This document shows, piece after piece, positions 7,965-15,588 of a DNA stretch of 22,718 bases. A program made the translations under genes and the position numbers. Numbering within the stretch: the stretch's first letter is position 1; every line of letters starts with the position of its first letter. A model generated the notes under the pieces. The model had not been told where the DNA came from. It saw only the letters and a list, made by a program, of their open reading frames with translations, and searched no databases. Origin of the DNA: Acidimicrobiaceae bacterium (GTDB lineage: Bacteria > Actinomycetota > Acidimicrobiia > Acidimicrobiales > UBA8592). The stretch covers positions 1 to 22,718 of the forward strand of contig PAZD01000066.1 of NCBI GenBank assembly GCA_002715405.1, given 5' to 3'.

Positions 7965-8276
7965 ATGGAAAATGAAGTAATTGAAATATGTGGAACTTAT
8001 CCTGAGGGTTTTCAAAAAATTGAAATTAGTTCAAATCCAAATTATATTTTTATAAATGATCCAAATTTTACCCCCGTAAAGGTCTGGGACATAGATCAAA
8101 ATTCTGTACTTGTAAATTCATTTATTGAGTGTGAGCACTATGTTACTGGTGGGTGGAATTATAATCCTATTTTAAATGCTGAGGCTATATACCAAAATAG
8201 GCTAAGTATGGTTTTGGTTTTTTCTTTTGCAATTTATATGTTGATTAAAAAAAAGCAATTATTAAAAAATGAATAG
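7965..8276 (+). CDS. Small single-span membrane protein of unknown function
   Basis: This 103-residue protein is not recognised. Residues 1-78 are polar and look like a small beta-rich domain (EICGTYPEGF, PVKVWDIDQNSV, ECEHYVTGGW) with two cysteines, Cys9 and Cys56. Residues about 80-94 form one hydrophobic segment, followed by KKK. By the positive-inside rule the tail is cytoplasmic and the domain outside, where the cysteines could form a disulfide; a tail-anchored, domain-inside topology is also possible. There is no signal peptide. The start is fixed by an in-frame stop at 7941-7943 with no other start codon before the ATG. Its end overlaps the following polymerase-like gene by 8 bases (ATG at 8269, stop at 8274-8276), so the two are likely translationally coupled. 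It may be an accessory subunit of that protein, which is inference from the overlap alone. Confidence 0.7.
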   Translation: MENEVIEICGTYPEGFQKIEISSNPNYIFINDPNFTPVKVWDIDQNSVLVNSFIECEHYVTGGWNYNPILNAEAIYQNRLSMVLVFSFAIYMLIKKKQLLKNE

Positions 8277-10212
8277 AATTAAAATAAATCAAAATAAATT
8301 TAGGTATTTCCTACTATTTATTTTATTAGTATCCCCATGGTTCAATGCTAATTATTTTGACAATGTTACAGCTGTAGAGCTCGGGACAGAGGATACAAGC
8401 TTCTATGAGATTAACCCTTGCAAAGTTTCTTTAGCAGAATATATTAATGCAGATTTTCAATCTACATATAAGAAGCATTACTTTTTTAGATACAATAATT
8501 ACTCTTCAATTTCTTGTTTTGGAAAAGTATCTGGTATTGCTTTGCAAAATGATATATTCAATATATCAATAGGTACAAATTCTTTTATTAATATTATTTT
8601 ACAAAGCATTTTTTGGATTATCTTATTTTCATTTATTAAAAAAGATGAAAATGTAAAGTTTGTTCCAAAATATAAATTAATATCAACTTTATTAACAACT
8701 TTCCTTTTGATTTATTCAGTATTTTCACAAAAAAGATTTTATGAAAGTCAATTCTATGTTTTTGACTTTGAAAAATTGAGTTCTTATTTTTTCTTGTTTA
8801 TCTTATTTTTTGTTATTGTAAAAATCTTTCTTGATGTAATCACACCAAGGATGGGTTCAATGATTAATTATACTCCTTTTCTATTTTTGTTTATTGGAGT
8901 TTTAAGTGGATTCAATTTGACTTTATTTACAATTCCATTTTTATTTCTGGGTTTCTCTTCTATCTTAAGTTTTGAAAATAAAAAACTTAATTTAATTTAT
9001 CTTTTATTTTTAGCTTTTTGGATTAATAACGCAAATAGTGCTTTTTCTTTTAATACAGACAAGTTAAGAGGCTTTACAAGTAGTTCATTTGACTTAAATG
9101 CAGTAATATATTGGTCTCTATTTTTTATTCTTCTTGTTAATGGTTTACTTACTTTTTTTAGACAGCACCATGTATATTTTAATTTTTATAAATTTAAAAA
9201 ATATTATTCAATTTCTGCAATCTATATATTTTTACTAGGTTTACTTGTCTCAAACTTGCCTATTTTTAATTTTCTAACTTATTATTTTTTTGGTCAGCAA
9301 AAGTATGGAGTAAAAAATTCAAACCCTTTTTTGGTTGATATTTTTAACAATAATGAAAAAATTCCTTGGAGAGGGTTTTACCCAAGCGCGGAATCTTTAG
9401 GAGAGTTTTATGGTTTGTTGATATGTTTTATTGTTTATAGCTTTATTAAATCGAATAAAATATCTAAGTTGGATTTTATTAGTTTGATGCTTTCAGGTAT
9501 GGGCTTATTCTTTGCAAATAATAAAACAGTAACCATCTTAGTTCTATTTATTGTATTAATCTTATTAATTACCGAGTTTCAAATATCAAGATCAATTAGG
9601 TTTTTTCTATTTTCATCTTTCTTACTTATATTTGTCTTTATAGTAGGCTTTTCTAATTTAACTTATCCTTATGAATTTTCATCAGCAACTTTATACGATC
9701 AAGCTTTGAAATATAAAGATCCTTCAGTAACTTCGTCAAGTTTGGATTTATTTATCAATGTTTATGAAAAAGAAACAATTTTATTCCATGTTTTTAGTTT
9801 TTTTGGATATATATCATATTTATTAAACAGGTCAGAATTATGGGGTTTATTTATAGCAAGATACAGTCCAAATACTAATGAATTTCTGTTTGGATCAAGT
9901 CCTTTGAACTTATCGCAACATTACAGTGAAATTAGAATTAACGAACCTGGCTCTCTACTTCTTCCTCACTCTTCTATTTTGTCTATGTTTGTATATTTTG
10001 GAATTTTAGGCTTACTTCTTGGCTTACTTCTTTATATTATGAAAGCTTATAAATGGAGAGAAAATATAAATATTTTTGGCTTATTACTCCTTTTTTATAT
10101 ATTGATAAATTTATTGAAAAGTGATTCAATAAATTACTTTTCTTCCTTCATTCTTTATTCACAGTTGTATTATTTAGTAACAAATATTAAAAATAAAGAT
10201 ATATTTAAATAA
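8269..10212 (+). CDS. Large O-antigen polymerase/ligase-like membrane protein
   Basis: The 647-residue protein is a multi-spanning membrane protein with roughly twelve or more hydrophobic segments. After the first segment (about 13-24) comes an external-looking loop of about 80 residues with Cys51 and Cys83. The centre has IPWRGFYPSAESLGEFYGLL followed by a segment ending FFANNKT, a place where O-antigen ligases have their family arginine and S-R motif. Near the end are FGSSPLNLSQHYSE and LLLPHSSILSMFVYFGILGLL, the H-S...Y-F-G-x-x-G-L pattern of Wzy_C. It therefore looks like a second polymerase or ligase, much larger and more divergent than the one at 421-1743. Its start overlaps the small membrane protein gene by 8 bases. 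Near the end, the DNA has a perfect 12-base tandem repeat in frame. Exact role (repeat-unit polymerisation, ligation, or other transfer) is not determinable here. Confidence 0.65.
   Translation: MNRIKINQNKFRYFLLFILLVSPWFNANYFDNVTAVELGTEDTSFYEINPCKVSLAEYINADFQSTYKKHYFFRYNNYSSISCFGKVSGIALQNDIFNISIGTNSFINIILQSIFWIILFSFIKKDENVKFVPKYKLISTLLTTFLLIYSVFSQKRFYESQFYVFDFEKLSSYFFLFILFFVIVKIFLDVITPRMGSMINYTPFLFLFIGVLSGFNLTLFTIPFLFLGFSSILSFENKKLNLIYLLFLAFWINNANSAFSFNTDKLRGFTSSSFDLNAVIYWSLFFILLVNGLLTFFRQHHVYFNFYKFKKYYSISAIYIFLLGLLVSNLPIFNFLTYYFFGQQKYGVKNSNPFLVDIFNNNEKIPWRGFYPSAESLGEFYGLLICFIVYSFIKSNKISKLDFISLMLSGMGLFFANNKTVTILVLFIVLILLITEFQISRSIRFFLFSSFLLIFVFIVGFSNLTYPYEFSSATLYDQALKYKDPSVTSSSLDLFINVYEKETILFHVFSFFGYISYLLNRSELWGLFIARYSPNTNEFLFGSSPLNLSQHYSEIRINEPGSLLLPHSSILSMFVYFGILGLLLGLLLYIMKAYKWRENINIFGLLLLFYILINLLKSDSINYFSSFILYSQLYYLVTNIKNKDIFK
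10009..10032 (+). repeat. Two perfect tandem copies of a 12-base unit
   Basis: GGCTTACTTCTT occurs twice head to tail, in frame, encoding G-L-L-L-G-L-L-L inside a late membrane segment of the polymerase-like protein. Slippage would add or remove four residues without a frameshift. Confidence 0.85.
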
Positions 10213-10258
10213 CTTTTTCTTTGTTAATCTCAATATATAGATAGTAAAAAAGATTTAA

Positions 10259-11140
10259 ATGAATTACATATTATTTAATATTGGAAAAACTCCTAAATAT
10301 TTAAAATATTGTATCAACTCAATTCTGAGTATTGATAAAGAAGCAAAAGTTACCCTATGTACAGATGATGATTTAAATCTTAATAATGTTGAAATAGTAA
10401 ATTTTGATAAAATATCAGAACTAAAATCCAAACAGCAGGAAATAAAGAAGTTATTTTTTAATACAAAATTTAACGAGAATCCACTATGGGCAGCCTCTAT
10501 TTTGAGAGTCTATGCATTATATTATGTTGGACTTTCAAATGATATTAAAGATTTTATTCATTTTGATAATGATGTCATTATTTATAAAAACCTTAAAGAC
10601 ATTAAAAACGATATTTTATTAGACGATAAAAGAATAAGCATTACTGAAAGTGATAATAATCATTTAGTTTTTGGTTATTCATATTTTCCTAATATAGAAA
10701 ATGCAGAAAGATTATGTAATAGTTTTGATCAAATTTTAGAAAATTATCAATATTTCTCAAATAATTTTGCGAGAGGAGGGCAGTTAAATGAGATGAGAAT
10801 GCTAAAAATTACTGAAACAATTAACCCAAACTTATTTTCTATATTAAATTCTTTACCTTATGAGGGCTCGGAGTATTTATTTGACCCATCTTCTTATGGC
10901 CAGTATTTAAATGGAACAAATACAAAAAGAGGGAACTATTTTTTTAAACGGAGTTATGTTTCTACATCTCATGTGGTTGGTAGAGAAATAAAATCTAAGA
11001 GGATTAAAGTTAACTACAAAGGAAAAATTCCTACAGTTTATTTTGAAAATCAATCATTTAAATTAGTGAATTTGCACGTGCATTCAAAAAAACTAGAAAA
11101 ATTTTTACCAAAAGAATATAAAAATATTGTAAAGTTATAA
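10259..11140 (+). CDS. Putative glycosyltransferase with D-N-D motif (GT-A fold)
   Basis: This 293-residue protein begins MNYILFNIG, with early text typical of nucleotide-sugar transferases that compare sites of a list of donors (YCINSILSID, VTLCTDDD). The metal-binding motif is FDNDVIIYKN, with Asp103-Asn104-Asp105. A later GRE...YFENQSFKLVNLHVHSKKL segment ends the protein; the His-x-His-Ser-Lys near the C-terminus resembles the His that completes the metal site in GT8 and GT32-like enzymes. I read it as a GT-A transferase of an uncharacterised subfamily close to GT8/GT32. It follows the polymerase-like gene after 46 bases on the same strand, with no strong Shine-Dalgarno. Its 3' end overlaps the next, opposite-strand gene by 6 bp. 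Donor and acceptor are unknown. Confidence 0.65.
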   Translation: MNYILFNIGKTPKYLKYCINSILSIDKEAKVTLCTDDDLNLNNVEIVNFDKISELKSKQQEIKKLFFNTKFNENPLWAASILRVYALYYVGLSNDIKDFIHFDNDVIIYKNLKDIKNDILLDDKRISITESDNNHLVFGYSYFPNIENAERLCNSFDQILENYQYFSNNFARGGQLNEMRMLKITETINPNLFSILNSLPYEGSEYLFDPSSYGQYLNGTNTKRGNYFFKRSYVSTSHVVGREIKSKRIKVNYKGKIPTVYFENQSFKLVNLHVHSKKLEKFLPKEYKNIVKL

Positions 11141-11992
11141 AAACTTACTTTCAATCTCTTTTTTCCAATAATCAAAATATAAAAAGTCCAAATTTTCCTT
11201 ACTTAAATTAGCATATTCTTTATTTAAATCATCCTTTGTATATTTAACTAAATCATCCCAAGAATTTAAATATATTCCAGGCACCCCTATCTTTTTTAAA
11301 TTCGACGTAAATGAATTGAGCTCTATAATTGGGAAGCTCTTTAGCAATAGCGATTCCCATATCCTGTGAGTATCTGGACCGTTACCTGCAGGACAAAGTA
11401 CAAATTTATATTTACTTACATTACTAAAGTAACTTGAAGCATCTTTAAATTTTAAGTTGTCTATTAAATCATTTTTACTTACTAGTTTTAGAACCTTTGC
11501 TCTCTCTTCATAATTATTAAATTCATTAAATGATGCAATTATAAATTTTGTTTTATTATTTTTAATTTTAAACCTTTGATTAAGGCCATATCTAAGCCAT
11601 CTTTTGTTCTCTATCCCAATAGGTATTAATGAGAAAGCATCACTGGATTCAACTTCTAAATTTTGTGCAAACCAATGTATAATATTTTCATTTTTAAGAT
11701 TCAAATCTTTTTTCGATAATGATTTATCTGAATTATGAGAAATTAATATATATTTATTTACAATCTTAGGATTTTGGATTTTAAAATATAATTCAACTAA
11801 TTCAGAATTTACAAATACAACATCATTTTTTTTAACATCTTTTGGGTTAAAGGTTTTTACTTCATCAAAAACATATTTGGAATAATTTCTAAATGTATCT
11901 CCAGATATGTAAGGTAGGCTGTGAGGTCTAAAAATTCCTGGAAATCTTTCCAAAGTAATTTTGTTAAATATTCTCCTTAATAAACTTTTCAT
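11135..11992 (-). CDS. Exostosin-like (GT47-type) glycosyltransferase
   Basis: The 285-residue protein has no membrane segment. Its clearest mark is KFVLCPAGNGPDTHRIWESLLLKSFPII at about residues 197-223; key residues are the C-P-x-G-N-G, the D-T-H-R and the W-E. The same block is the donor-binding end of exostosin/GT47-type proteins and of related bacterial transferases. Before it lie YILISHNSDKS and IHWFAQNLE, which fit the acceptor-side Rossmann fold of a GT-B enzyme. It is the second gene of a minus-strand pair, starting 11 bases after the stop of its upstream neighbour; AGGGA just before the ATG can serve as a Shine-Dalgarno. Its end overlaps the convergent gene by 6 bp. Assignment to GT47 rests on one motif; GT10-like is the main alternative. 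Confidence 0.6.
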   Translation of the reverse strand: MKSLLRRIFNKITLERFPGIFRPHSLPYISGDTFRNYSKYVFDEVKTFNPKDVKKNDVVFVNSELVELYFKIQNPKIVNKYILISHNSDKSLSKKDLNLKNENIIHWFAQNLEVESSDAFSLIPIGIENKRWLRYGLNQRFKIKNNKTKFIIASFNEFNNYEERAKVLKLVSKNDLIDNLKFKDASSYFSNVSKYKFVLCPAGNGPDTHRIWESLLLKSFPIIELNSFTSNLKKIGVPGIYLNSWDDLVKYTKDDLNKEYANLSKENLDFLYFDYWKKEIESKFL

Positions 11993-12003
11993 TCTTCTAT
12001 TCC

Positions 12004-12834
12004 CTATATATTTGCAGCTTTATAAATTAAAGGATTTAAGTATTTTTCCCTATAACCTTTAATATAATTCTTCAGAGGCCTTTTTGTTGAAGACATTAAT
12101 CCAAAAGCATTGTAAGCAAATTGATTCTTTTTAATACCTTTTAACCTATTAACAATATATTTTGGGTGTTGTTCTTCTTTAATTTTAAAAGTGTGTTTAG
12201 CATATCTTTCTTCAATCATTTTAAACCATGCATTGTAAGCTTCTTCTGGAGTTTCTCCGCCCCTGTCACCGTACTCACCAAAATACCTAAACCATGCTCT
12301 AGCAAACCTAGCTCTATCCTCGGCAATCATTTCTTTTGTTCTGAAGCTAGATTCATATTGATAAATTGGTAGACCAATATTAGGGACTTTTGTCGGATCA
12401 ATAAGCTCACCATTTAATGTTGCTAAAGTTAAATCCCCACCTCCATTTAATTTAATTTGAGGGAATTTTTTTTTATTAAAAGCTAAACAAATACGAGTTT
12501 TTATTTGATATCTGTCTGGTGTAAAAATTTGATATTGAGGAAAAGACAATGCTGGGCAATCTTTATATTTTATTAATTTATTATGTAATTTATCAATATC
12601 TTTATTATGAAAAAAATAATCAAGATCCATTCTGATAACCCAATCTTTAGTAGATAAGTCATAGCCTTCTTGAAATGTTTTTCCAATAGTATCCCACTCA
12701 AATTCCTTTGGCCAATCTTTTCCTGTAACAACCACTTCATCAGCAAAATCTTCGTAGCAAGATAAAGCTTCTTTCCAAGGGTCATTTCTCTCTTCAGGAT
12801 TAGTCATTGTTGTAAAGATTGATAAGGATGTCAT
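12004..12834 (-). CDS. Putative glycosyltransferase, GT-A fold (GT2-like)
   Basis: This 276-residue soluble protein starts MTSLSIFTTMTNPEERNDPW, the beginning seen in GT2-like proteins that list short donors. The metal motif is VIRMDLDYFFHN, with Asp70-Leu-Asp72. A strongly conserved-looking middle section has GGGDLTLATLNGE and then EDRARFARAWFRYFGEYG. The C-terminus is basic. It is the first gene of the minus-strand pair and is preceded 6 bases upstream by TAAAAT, with no Shine-Dalgarno. Bases 12241-12360, which encode the Arg-rich part, run about 43% G+C by count against about 25% around them, so this segment follows protein constraint or came from a different source. Shadow frames on both strands inside it are not genes. 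Substrates unknown. Confidence 0.65.
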   Translation of the reverse strand: MTSLSIFTTMTNPEERNDPWKEALSCYEDFADEVVVTGKDWPKEFEWDTIGKTFQEGYDLSTKDWVIRMDLDYFFHNKDIDKLHNKLIKYKDCPALSFPQYQIFTPDRYQIKTRICLAFNKKKFPQIKLNGGGDLTLATLNGELIDPTKVPNIGLPIYQYESSFRTKEMIAEDRARFARAWFRYFGEYGDRGGETPEEAYNAWFKMIEERYAKHTFKIKEEQHPKYIVNRLKGIKKNQFAYNAFGLMSSTKRPLKNYIKGYREKYLNPLIYKAANI

Positions 12835-12840
12835 GACTAT

Positions 12841-12846
12841 ATTTTA
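12841..12846 (-). promoter_or_regulatory. Candidate -10 box of the GT-A gene (leaderless)
   Basis: On the minus strand TAAAAT is followed by ATAGTC and then the ATG at 12834, a 6-base gap with no Shine-Dalgarno. It lies in the 106-base divergent gap 12835-12940, which otherwise shows only two copies of CAATTAATAT (12850 and 12926). Confidence 0.35.
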
Positions 12847-12929
12847 CTTCAATTAATATAAATAAAACCTGTATGATCATGAAAATATTATTGATTAATA
12901 TATTTTTCTTTAAATAAACTTAAATCAAT

Positions 12930-12935
12930 TAATAT
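12930..12935 (+). promoter_or_regulatory. Candidate -10 box of the GT8 gene (leaderless)
   Basis: TAATAT ends 8 bases before the ATG at 12944. A GTG at 12941 directly precedes that ATG in frame; the spacing to the box favours the ATG. No Shine-Dalgarno is present. Confidence 0.35.
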
Positions 12936-12943
12936 CAATTGTG

Positions 12944-13906
12944 ATGGTAAATATATTATATTGTTTTGATGAAAATTATAATAAACAAGCTGCTACATCA
13001 ATATCATCTTTATCCAACAAAATAGATGAAAAAATAAATATATATATAATTCATAAAAACCCAGTTTCTTTTAAAGAAATTAAAAGTAAGCTTGAAAATC
13101 TGAATTTTATAAATTCTATTAATATTTATAAATTTAATGACAACAATTATGAATTTCCAAATCTTTCAGGATCACACGTTTCCTCTGCAACCTATTTTAG
13201 ATTATTTATTGAAAATTATTTACCATCAGGTATCAAATTTATAACATATATTGATGCCGATGTTGTTTGTATAAACAATCCAATTAATGAAATCAATAGA
13301 ACTATTAAGCAAATGAAAAAAGAAAATTATTTTATAGCCGGAAGAGTAGAAGGTACGAAAGAAATTTCAAAAGACTATTTTGACAATCTTGGATTTAAAG
13401 GAAAAAAATATTTTAATGCAGGGGTTGTTGTTATAGATTATCAAAAATGGATTGATTCAAATATGAAAAATGAACTATTAGAAATTATGAAAGAAAAATA
13501 TGATCAGATAATTTACTGGGACCAGGATGTTCTAAACTCATATTATAATGGAGAGTTTTTAGAGCTAGAAGATAAGTTAAATTATAATTTTGACTTAGAT
13601 AATTTTTCTGAAGAATTACACGATTTCGTTGAAAGGGAGGTCTGCTTTCTTCATTAAAGTGGTAATGGTAAACCTTGGAATTTTGATTCTGTAAGAAAGC
13701 AGAATTCTATTTTTTATCAAGATGCTTTTTACAGATTTTTCAATATAAGATATCACACTGAAATAAAATTAAAAAAGTATGATTTTATTAAACTATTGAG
13801 ATTGTTTTTTAATAAAAAAAATAAGAATTCAATACCTCTTACTTTATTTTGTAAAAATTTATTTATTTTATTTAGAAAGTTACTTAATTATTATATAAAA
13901 TCATGA
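12944..13906 (+). pseudogene. GT8 family glycosyltransferase interrupted by an in-frame TAA
   Basis: The first 237 codons give a clean GT8 (LgtC/WaaI-like) transferase: ILYCFDENY at the start, SSATYFRLFIENYLP, the metal motif YIDADVV (Asp104-Ala-Asp106), YFNAGVVVIDYQKW and WDQDVLN. Codon 238 (13655-13657) is TAA. It falls between FLH and SGNGKPW, exactly inside the GT8 signature H-Y-S-G-x-x-K-P-W, where Tyr is expected. The same frame then runs on for 82 codons (NSIFYQDAFYRFFN and a basic tail) to TGA at 13904-13906, overlapping the next gene's ATG as ATGA. That overlap and the intact motif show the gene once ran to 13906. A single base change (TAT or TAC to TAA) or a sequencing error explains it. 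In LgtC the His of this motif binds Mn2+ and the Gly and Lys contact the donor diphosphate, so the truncated product is probably inactive. Confidence 0.85.
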
Positions 13907-14640
13907 AAAATTCTATAAAATACTACATTATTCATAATCTTGAAAAAGCAAGATATGACAATATTATAAAAATACTAAATAAGAATGGCATCAATCTTTC
14001 CAATGTAACTTTTATAAATCATCCAAACAAAAATGAGTTAACCTATCAAATAAAAAAACAATCAGTGCAAAAAAAATCAAATATTAAAGATGGTTGGATA
14101 AGTTGTAGTTATAAACACTATCTAGCTCTTCAGAAAATTGTACAAAATAATGATCAGTACGCTGTAATCATGGAGGATAATATAGGAGATTTCTATGAAA
14201 ATATACCTATTAGGTTAGATAAATATCTCAAAGAACTTCCTGACGACTGGGATGTTGTTTATGATTCTGTTTGGGGAGATTATGGACTATTAAATGAAGA
14301 GAGTGTTGTTGAAAATAAATTAATTTATAAAAAAAGTAATGAAATAACTAAAAATAAAGACGGTAAAATTATTTCACACGGAGGAACTAGGGCTGCTCAA
14401 TTTTATTTTGTAAACCAAAAATCAGCAAAAAAGATGCTGGATAATTTTCTACCGTTTAATCATTCTGCAGACATGTGGATGAACGACGTATTGAGAGAAA
14501 TAAAAGCTAATTCCTTTTGGTCTGAACCATCTTTAGTTGTTTCAAAATTTAATTCTAAAACATCAACAAATCTTAATTTCTTTAAAGATTTTGTTTATAT
14601 AATTAAGTCAAAATTAACTAATTTGATTTTAGGAATTTAA
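13903..14640 (+). CDS. GT25-like glycosyltransferase
   Basis: The 245-residue protein starts KYYIIHNLEKARYDNI and has DGWISCSYKHYLALQKI near residues 66-82, followed by YAVIMEDNIGD near 86-96. This W-x-S-C-x-x-x-H...M-E-D-(D/N) order is the GT25 (Glyco_transf_25, LPS transferase) signature. A later GGTRAAQFYFVNQKSAKKML and FNHSADMWMND fit the same family. The metal-site residues after M-E-D read N-I rather than the usual D, a small departure. Its ATG overlaps the stop of the broken GT8 gene as ATGA, so it would normally be translationally coupled; with the upstream TAA in place, ribosomes no longer reach it from there. A TATTAT ending 8 bases before this ATG could act as an internal promoter. 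The 3' end overlaps the next, convergent gene by 12 bp. Confidence 0.75.
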   Translation: MKNSIKYYIIHNLEKARYDNIIKILNKNGINLSNVTFINHPNKNELTYQIKKQSVQKKSNIKDGWISCSYKHYLALQKIVQNNDQYAVIMEDNIGDFYENIPIRLDKYLKELPDDWDVVYDSVWGDYGLLNEESVVENKLIYKKSNEITKNKDGKIISHGGTRAAQFYFVNQKSAKKMLDNFLPFNHSADMWMNDVLREIKANSFWSEPSLVVSKFNSKTSTNLNFFKDFVYIIKSKLTNLILGI

Positions 14641-15588
14641 AATTTTATATGCCAAATTATGAGTATTTTTAACAATTTCTAAATGATTTGTATCTGTATC
14701 ATTATCTAAAATAGATTTTATGAAACTTTCTAATTGTATTTCAGCAGTTTCTGGTTTGTCTAACATATCTACTTTGTTCAATATATTTGATTCTGTTATT
14801 GACTTGGAATCAAAAGATGAAATCTCACCTTTTTGTTTAATCTCATAATATTTATTTTTTAAATCACACTCGTATGTTGCGTTTTCATCAATAATTTCTA
14901 ATTTTCTAGTTTTTTCTTGATCTTGCCTAGAAGAACTGATAAAAACTGTAAAGGAGTCATCAACTTTTAGTAGTACTTGACTAGATTCCGCAACGTTATT
15001 TTCACAGATAAGGTCAACTCCAAGTATCTCTATATCTTTAGGTTTAAAAACTTTATATAAAATTGATATATCATGAATAGTTAAATCTAAAACTATATTT
15101 TCTAAATTTCGTGAATTTGAAGTTTTTGGAGAGTGTCTTTTAAAATGAACAAATTTTAGATTCTCAAATTTTTTAGATGATAACTCTTGGACTATAGGAT
15201 TGTATAATTCAATTAGCCCGCATTTTACAAGAACTTCATTTTTTTCAGCTACTTCAATAATCTCTTGATTAAAATCATGGCTTGATGTTAAAGGTTTTTC
15301 TATTAAAAGTGGTATCTTATTATCTAAAAAAGGTAAAGCATGCTCTAAATGTAAACTAGAAGGAGTAGAGATTATTGCACCGTCCAAGTTTTCAATATGA
15401 TTATCTAAGAATAAAGTAAAATCTTCGTGTATATTAAGATTTTCATAGCCCTTAGAAGCATCAGGATTTATATCAACAATTTCGGGGATATCACATATGC
15501 CATTCTTTTCAATAGTTTTATAATGGATTTTTCCCATATTTCCAAAACCTATTATTGCGAACTTTAGTTTATTTTTATTATTTTTCAT
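14629..15588 (-). CDS. Gfo/Idh/MocA-family sugar dehydrogenase (WlbA/WbpB-like)
   Basis: The protein has an N-terminal Rossmann motif FAIIGFGNMGKIH, the active-site LIEKPLTS (Lys98 when counted from this start) and DLTIHDISI with Asp168, His172 and Asp173, which matches the D-x-x-x-H-D catalytic group of Gfo/Idh/MocA enzymes. With the adjacent aminotransferase and the N-acetyltransferase and epimerase 5 kb away it most likely oxidises C3 of a UDP-GlcNAc uronic acid, the WlbA/WbpB step. On its own it could be any sugar dehydrogenase of the family. Two starts are possible: ATG at 15588, giving 319 residues, and ATG at 15603, giving 324. Both overlap the end of the aminotransferase gene and neither has a good Shine-Dalgarno; I prefer 15588 because the conserved strand begins nine residues after it. 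It is the last of three minus-strand genes. Confidence 0.85.
   Translation of the reverse strand: MKNNKNKLKFAIIGFGNMGKIHYKTIEKNGICDIPEIVDINPDASKGYENLNIHEDFTLFLDNHIENLDGAIISTPSSLHLEHALPFLDNKIPLLIEKPLTSSHDFNQEIIEVAEKNEVLVKCGLIELYNPIVQELSSKKFENLKFVHFKRHSPKTSNSRNLENIVLDLTIHDISILYKVFKPKDIEILGVDLICENNVAESSQVLLKVDDSFTVFISSSRQDQEKTRKLEIIDENATYECDLKNKYYEIKQKGEISSFDSKSITESNILNKVDMLDKPETAEIQLESFIKSILDNDTDTNHLEIVKNTHNLAYKILNS

Noticed and set aside
12573..12785. 70-codon open frame on the minus strand in another frame
   Set aside because: It is a shadow of the GT-A transferase gene, whose D-L-D motif lies in the same bases.
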